Shown here: positions 59,321 through 64,000 of the stretch, piece after piece
Position numbering within the stretch: position 1 is the first letter of the stretch
Layout: each line of letters begins with the position of its first letter
Source of the DNA: Apus apus
Taxonomy: Eukaryota > Chordata > Aves > Apodiformes > Apodidae
DNA length: 64,000 bases
Assembly: GCF_020740795.1 (NCBI RefSeq)
Contig: NC_067289.1
Coordinates: 25,476,108 to 25,540,107, forward strand
Reading direction: 5' to 3'
Translations under genes and position numbers: made by a program
Notes under the pieces: model-generated
The model's database searches: none
What the model was told of the DNA's origin: nothing
The model's input: the letters and a program-made list of their open reading frames with translations, nothing else

Positions 59321-62297
59321 TCTTTTCAAAGCTACAGGAAGACAGGTCTTCATCACAGCTTTTCCCTGCTCTTCCCAACACCTACACACCAGCTACGTAT
59401 GAAATGACATGTTACTCACTGACTGGATGGGTCAAAGCTCACGTGGCTCACACAAAACCCCCCAGAGCTGTAAATCCTGCCTCACATCATCCCTCCAGGA
59501 GGAAGACAGGGGGCTTCAGGCCCCGAGCTGGAAAATTCTCTGGGATTTGGGCAAGAGGGAGGAAAGAGAAGTGCCAGGGACAGGGCAGGCTCTGGTGCTG
59601 CTAAGGGAGGGGAAAAAATTTAAGAGAATGGTTCCTGCCTGTGCTTGCAAAGGGGCTGGTGTGAAAGGTACATAAGTGCTCCCACATCTCCATGAAAAGT
59701 GTATTATTTGGCTCCTTGCTCAGAGCACAGGAGGGAGGTGAACCTGGAGCAGGCTCTGGGAAGTGAGGTGCTGCTGCTCAAGAGGGTTTGATCAGCCTGG
59801 GGCTGGAGACAGAAGAAGGAGCCAGCTGAGGGGGGAGAACCTTGCTCCCTTTCCCTCATCAAAAAAAGGTCAATCGGATTTTTTTTTTTTATACATCAGG
59901 TTTCTCCCAGTACAAATAAAGTTATTTTTAAAGACATGTGTTCACTGTGTATTGAAACCAAAACTCTGATGCCCAAGCTCTGCCAAAGCCCAGTTTGCCT
60001 GGAGCAGAAGTGCTGCCAACGTGGGAAGTGAGCAAACAGCACAGGATTCCTGAATCATTTGGCATTTACTTCTGCCCTCTCTTGGGGCAATAACCCAACA
60101 CCAGCAGCACCCACCAAGCACAGACCTGTGTCCCCCACTCCAGCAGCTCCCCAGGGACAGTCCCAGGTGCCACCCGCCAGGGTCAGAGCATCCCCAGCCC
60201 TTGCTGGGTGTGGAAATTAACTTCTTCCTAGGAACTGGGCAGGGACTGTGGAGGCCAGGGCTGAGTGGCTGGGTTTGGCTCAGCCAGCCTTTGCACCCCA
60301 GTGCTGCTTTCTCCATCATCTAGATCTTCCATCCCACAAAATTAAGGAAAAATTAGGGTTTTTTTCCTCCTTCCACCCTGCTGGTTGTATCTCAAAGACC
60401 TCAGGAGAGCTACTTTTCCCTTATCATTGGACTAAGCCACTCTGGTCCTGCACAATAAAGATAAAAATGAAAATAGGTTTCAGTCCATCATTAAGCTTCT
60501 TCATGCAGATGAAAAAAAACAGCCCAAATGAAGCCAAATTTCCACATTAAAGCCTTAGAAATGTTATTTTTATAGGAGTACATTAAAATGCATTTCAACT
60601 GGAAAATGCATGGAGACTGTTTATCCTGACATGGATTTTGCTGAAGTCTGCAGACAAGTCCCCAGCACAGGCAAGGGGAAAAGGAATTTCTTTTACTGTC
60701 CCTTGGAGATTCACATTTGCTCTTGAATTTACACCACTCTGAAGTTAAAACAGGCACCAGGTCCCACTGAGCAGCAAATGGGGCAACACACTCATGTGTT
60801 GGGGCACATGGAGGGCAGCCCCAAGCTGGCAGTGCCTCATGACAACAATAAGCACTTCATTTCTTTAAAGATAAGTTGGAAATATATGCAACATGGGTTT
60901 ACCTGCCCTAGATCTGCCTGTCCCTGACCCCCACCCTGTGCTCCCAGACCCCCATGGGGGTCACCCAAGGGGCCAGGGACCCCTGAACAGCCAAGCATCA
61001 TGAGCATCCCACTGGGGTGGGGAAACTTTTAGGGTAAATTTTCCCTTGATAACTGCAAAAACAAGCAGGAAGGGGAGTCTTTACTTGGCAAGAGGGTGTC
61101 TGGAGCACCAGAGGTGGTTGGGAAAGCAAAATGCTCTGTTAGGGTCCCAGCCAGGGCAGGGAAGGCAGCAGAGGAGTCCCCCTCCCCCACATCTCCAGGC
61201 AGTCAGGGTGGGCACCCACACCCCGACATGGGTGCTCAGCACCCACTGCTCAACTCAGATTAAAAAACACCCCTCCCTCCAGAAAGCACAAGGCACACTT
61301 GGCATTTCAAATGATGACTGAGGGTGATTCACAGCCTCAGTCAACAGGAGCATCTTGGAAGAAAGACAACAAGAAAAAGCCATATTTTTTGAAACCATTA
61401 CTTTTCCCCTTACCAAGTCACTGCCTTTCTGTCATCTACCCCAATTAGCTGTTTATAAACATTTCTCTGCCCTGGGTTCAGCCTCTGGCAGACAGCCACC
61501 CCACTCCCGCCCCTTGCACTGAGAAACCACTTCCCAGCTGAATTTCTTCACCTTGCACAGAGGAAATTCTGTATGAAAATCAGATTTGGATCCATTTCCA
61601 CTGCACCCCAGAGCCTAGCAAGGTGTGATGGTTGCTGGGTGATTTGCTGATGCAAGATTCCCCACACAATCATGTCACTGCCAGCAGATGTGTCACCTCT
61701 GCAGGGGAGGGGGAAAATAAAAATGGGTTCCCAGCTGAAAGCCAAAGCTTCACCTCCTCCAGTCCCATTTTATCCCTGGCTTGCTCCTGGCAGGGATGAT
61801 GCCACATGGAGTGGTGACACATGGCTCTAGTCTGACCCTGGAGCCACCAGCCAATTCTCAGCTCTGCCTAGGGACAAACCAGACCCTCAGCCACCAGCCC
61901 AGGGGACCTTTGGGGATGGGTTCCTCTCACACACCAGGTTTGCAATGGTAGAAAATGTCTAATTTTGTAGCCATGGTGAGAGCAGGGTATCCCCCGGTGG
62001 CTGCAGGAACTGCTCACTTTGGGGAGGATTTTTCCCTGCTTTTGTACGTTGAATTGGAAGTTGGGATGGCTGGTTTCACCTCACTGCTCATTTCCTTAGA
62101 GTCAGGGCTAATCACCTGGTTGGAGGCTGTCACAATACTGTCTAAAAGCAAACAGGCAGCCTCCACAGGCAGAACTTGCTCTGAATTCACTGCAAGGAAA
62201 ATGCGACCTAATTTTTTTCCCCTGCCTCTCAATCAAGTTTCAGAGCCAGCATCATGGGAAGGGCCTCACACCAACGCAGGGTCAGACTGTTCTCTTA

Positions 62298-62375
62298 GCA
62301 TGGCAGGTTGGAAGGGACCTCAAGGAGCACCTGGTCCAACCTTTCTAGGAAGGACCATGGTCAGATCCCTCAGGT
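62298..62375 (-). mobile_element. CR1 3'-terminal relic
   Basis: A short stretch with GGTTGGAAGGGACCTCAAGG and CCTGGTCCAACC, the plus-strand view of a CR1 3' end of minus orientation. The coding part is lost. Confidence 0.65.
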
Positions 62376-64000
62376 GAAGACTGGCCTGGCCTTAGCTCAT
62401 CCACAGGAGGTGAGCAGGGCTCAGCACTGGCATGCTTATACCTTGCTGGGGGTCTGGGAGGCTGTTAAGGAAGATTACTGAGTCAGCAGAAACTCTACGA
62501 AACCTTAAATTAAGTTTCCATGCTGCAGAGAGTTTAGGGAAGCACATTTCTCTTGTGGGGCACCATGAAAGAGAGGCTATTGAGAAGAACCAGGAAAGCC
62601 AGTACTGGCAGCTGGCACCAGCTGGATCCACAGCAGAGGGGAGGAAAAAGCAAGTGAATCCCAGGCTTCCCAGCTTTCCTTTCCCCAGTTCCTGTGCACA
62701 GCCCAAGATCTGTAGGGCTGCTGCTGGATCAGGCTGTGATGCCTGGCCCTGAAGGGATGGCCCCGACCACTCTGAGTCCTTCTCATGCCTGGAACTTGCT
62801 CCCTCCTCAGCCTATGCAGCTGCACTCACAAAGGCTCAATATATTTAGATGCTGCTGCAGTTCCACATGCTTGAAATTAGAGAAAAGCTCTGCAAAGCAT
62901 TTGGTGGTTTGTTTTTTTTTTTTCCTGCTGCTTCTTCCTTCCCAATTCTTTTCTCTACCACAACAACAACATTTGCTCTTGGGGAAACTGTAAGGACGAT
63001 AAATAAAGCCTGTGCACCAGATAAGACAATTCCTTTCAAAGCTTGGATCTATTTTAACCAGAAGAGCTCTTCTTGACCAAATAGGCCTTATTTATATGAC
63101 TTGTGATACAGGGTGACTTTCACATTTCACTCTATTTTAAAATCAAATCTTAAAGCATGTTGGAAAAAAATGAGCTAAGCCCTTGGGCTGCAGCTGTGGA
63201 GGCAGCAGGGAGCTGGCAGGGGTGCCCGTGGCCACAGCACCCACCCAAGGCAGGCAGAGCTCCTGCTCTGCCCCTGCCTCCCCCCACTTGTCCCCAAGGC
63301 AAGAGCTCAGCACCTACCCCCTTTCCTAAAGACATGCCAGTGCCTCCACTGCCCCACACCAGCTCCTCCAGCCCCAGGGGAGCACTGGGCCCCTTAACAG
63401 GGGGCTGGAGGGGCCCTGGCAGAGCTGAGCATCCATCCCCAGGGGGTCTCTGTGTATCCCCAGGGGCTCCACGCTCTGAGACCCCAGCCTTGCACTGCAG
63501 GATGCTGCTTGCAGTGGGAAAACCAGCCTCCTCCTCCTCCACCTCCTCCAGTGTTCAGACTTTTTTCTGTATAAATACACCTACTTTTAAGCATCCTCCC
63601 CATAAGCAGCTCAGCTGGCATCAGCTGTGGGAGCTGCAGCTTCACTGCAGGGCCAGCACAACCCCCTGCAGGGCCTGGACATGCCCTTCTGATCCAATAT
63701 TGATAGGATAAAACATTGATAAGACAACCTTCTGTTTTCAAATCCCTACAGAACAAGGTATGCGCATTGGGTGAATCAAAATCAAACTGAACTCTGCCCC
63801 AGCCCAGGCAGATTTCTTGTCCCTGGAGACTGGAGCTCTTGGGGACGCTGGCAGACATGGCAGCTGGGGTCTGTCCCTTGCGGGGTCAGGTTCTGTGAGG
63901 AGGATTTTACACCAAATAGCCCTGTGCTGTTGCACAGGGTGGGAGGCACAGCCTCACAGGGGGGGCACATGCTGGGGCTGATGCCCAGAGCATGACTAAC

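Larger units (their letters stand above)
58549..64000 (-). other. KCNAB1 intron continuing past the window
   Basis: The expected preceding exon (containing the GKSGLRVSCLGL-type sequence) is not found between 58.5 and 64 kb, so it must lie further right. The interval has an AT-rich patch near 59215-59310 and a short CR1 relic near 62298-62375; otherwise nothing recognisable. Confidence 0.7.

Overview
This window is ordinary nuclear DNA of a vertebrate, almost certainly a bird. It holds spliced genes with GT-AG (once GC-AG) introns, CpG-island promoters, and chicken-repeat-1 (CR1) LINE fragments as the only interspersed repeats I can recognise. I see no bacterial genes, operons, CRISPR arrays, tRNAs, rRNAs or retroviral genes. 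Three protein-coding genes can be read exon by exon. Their order and orientation, TIPARP (minus), SSR3 (plus), KCNAB1 (minus), agrees with what I recall of the human 3q25 block, read in the opposite sense.

Layout. (1) 1-23.6 kb, minus strand: TIPARP (PARP7), a mono-ADP-ribosyltransferase. Five coding exons give a 668-residue protein with a CCCH zinc finger, a WWE domain and a PARP catalytic domain. A 13.3 kb intron separates the first coding exon from the rest. A GC-rich promoter lies near 23.2-24.1 kb. (2) 24.2-36.3 kb: intergenic DNA with two well-preserved 5'-truncated CR1 copies and a third CR1 tail that abuts the next promoter; no gene recognised. (3) 36.4-39.8 kb, plus strand: SSR3, the TRAP-gamma subunit of the ER translocon-associated complex. 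It has five coding exons, 187 residues, and a CpG-island promoter followed by GC-rich minisatellites in intron 1. (4) 41.0-64.0 kb, minus strand: the 3' part of KCNAB1, the Kv-channel beta-1 subunit with an aldo-keto-reductase fold. Twelve small coding exons cover the reductase core to the stop codon; the N-terminal exons lie beyond the right edge. SSR3 and KCNAB1 converge, with about 1.2 kb between their candidate polyadenylation signals.

The three genes are neighbours by conserved synteny and are not a pathway: TIPARP is a stress and aryl-hydrocarbon-receptor responsive enzyme, SSR3 is secretory housekeeping, and KCNAB1 modulates potassium channels. All exon junctions were chosen by hand so that phases match across introns and the protein agrees with the known family. 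UTR ends, the TIPARP first exon and regulatory sites are tentative.

I found no undescribed system. The points most worth a check are a GC-AG intron in KCNAB1, a C-rich/CTG repeat nine bases into a KCNAB1 intron, minisatellites in both promoter regions, CR1 insertions beside the SSR3 promoter, and a possible short insertion in the TIPARP WWE domain.
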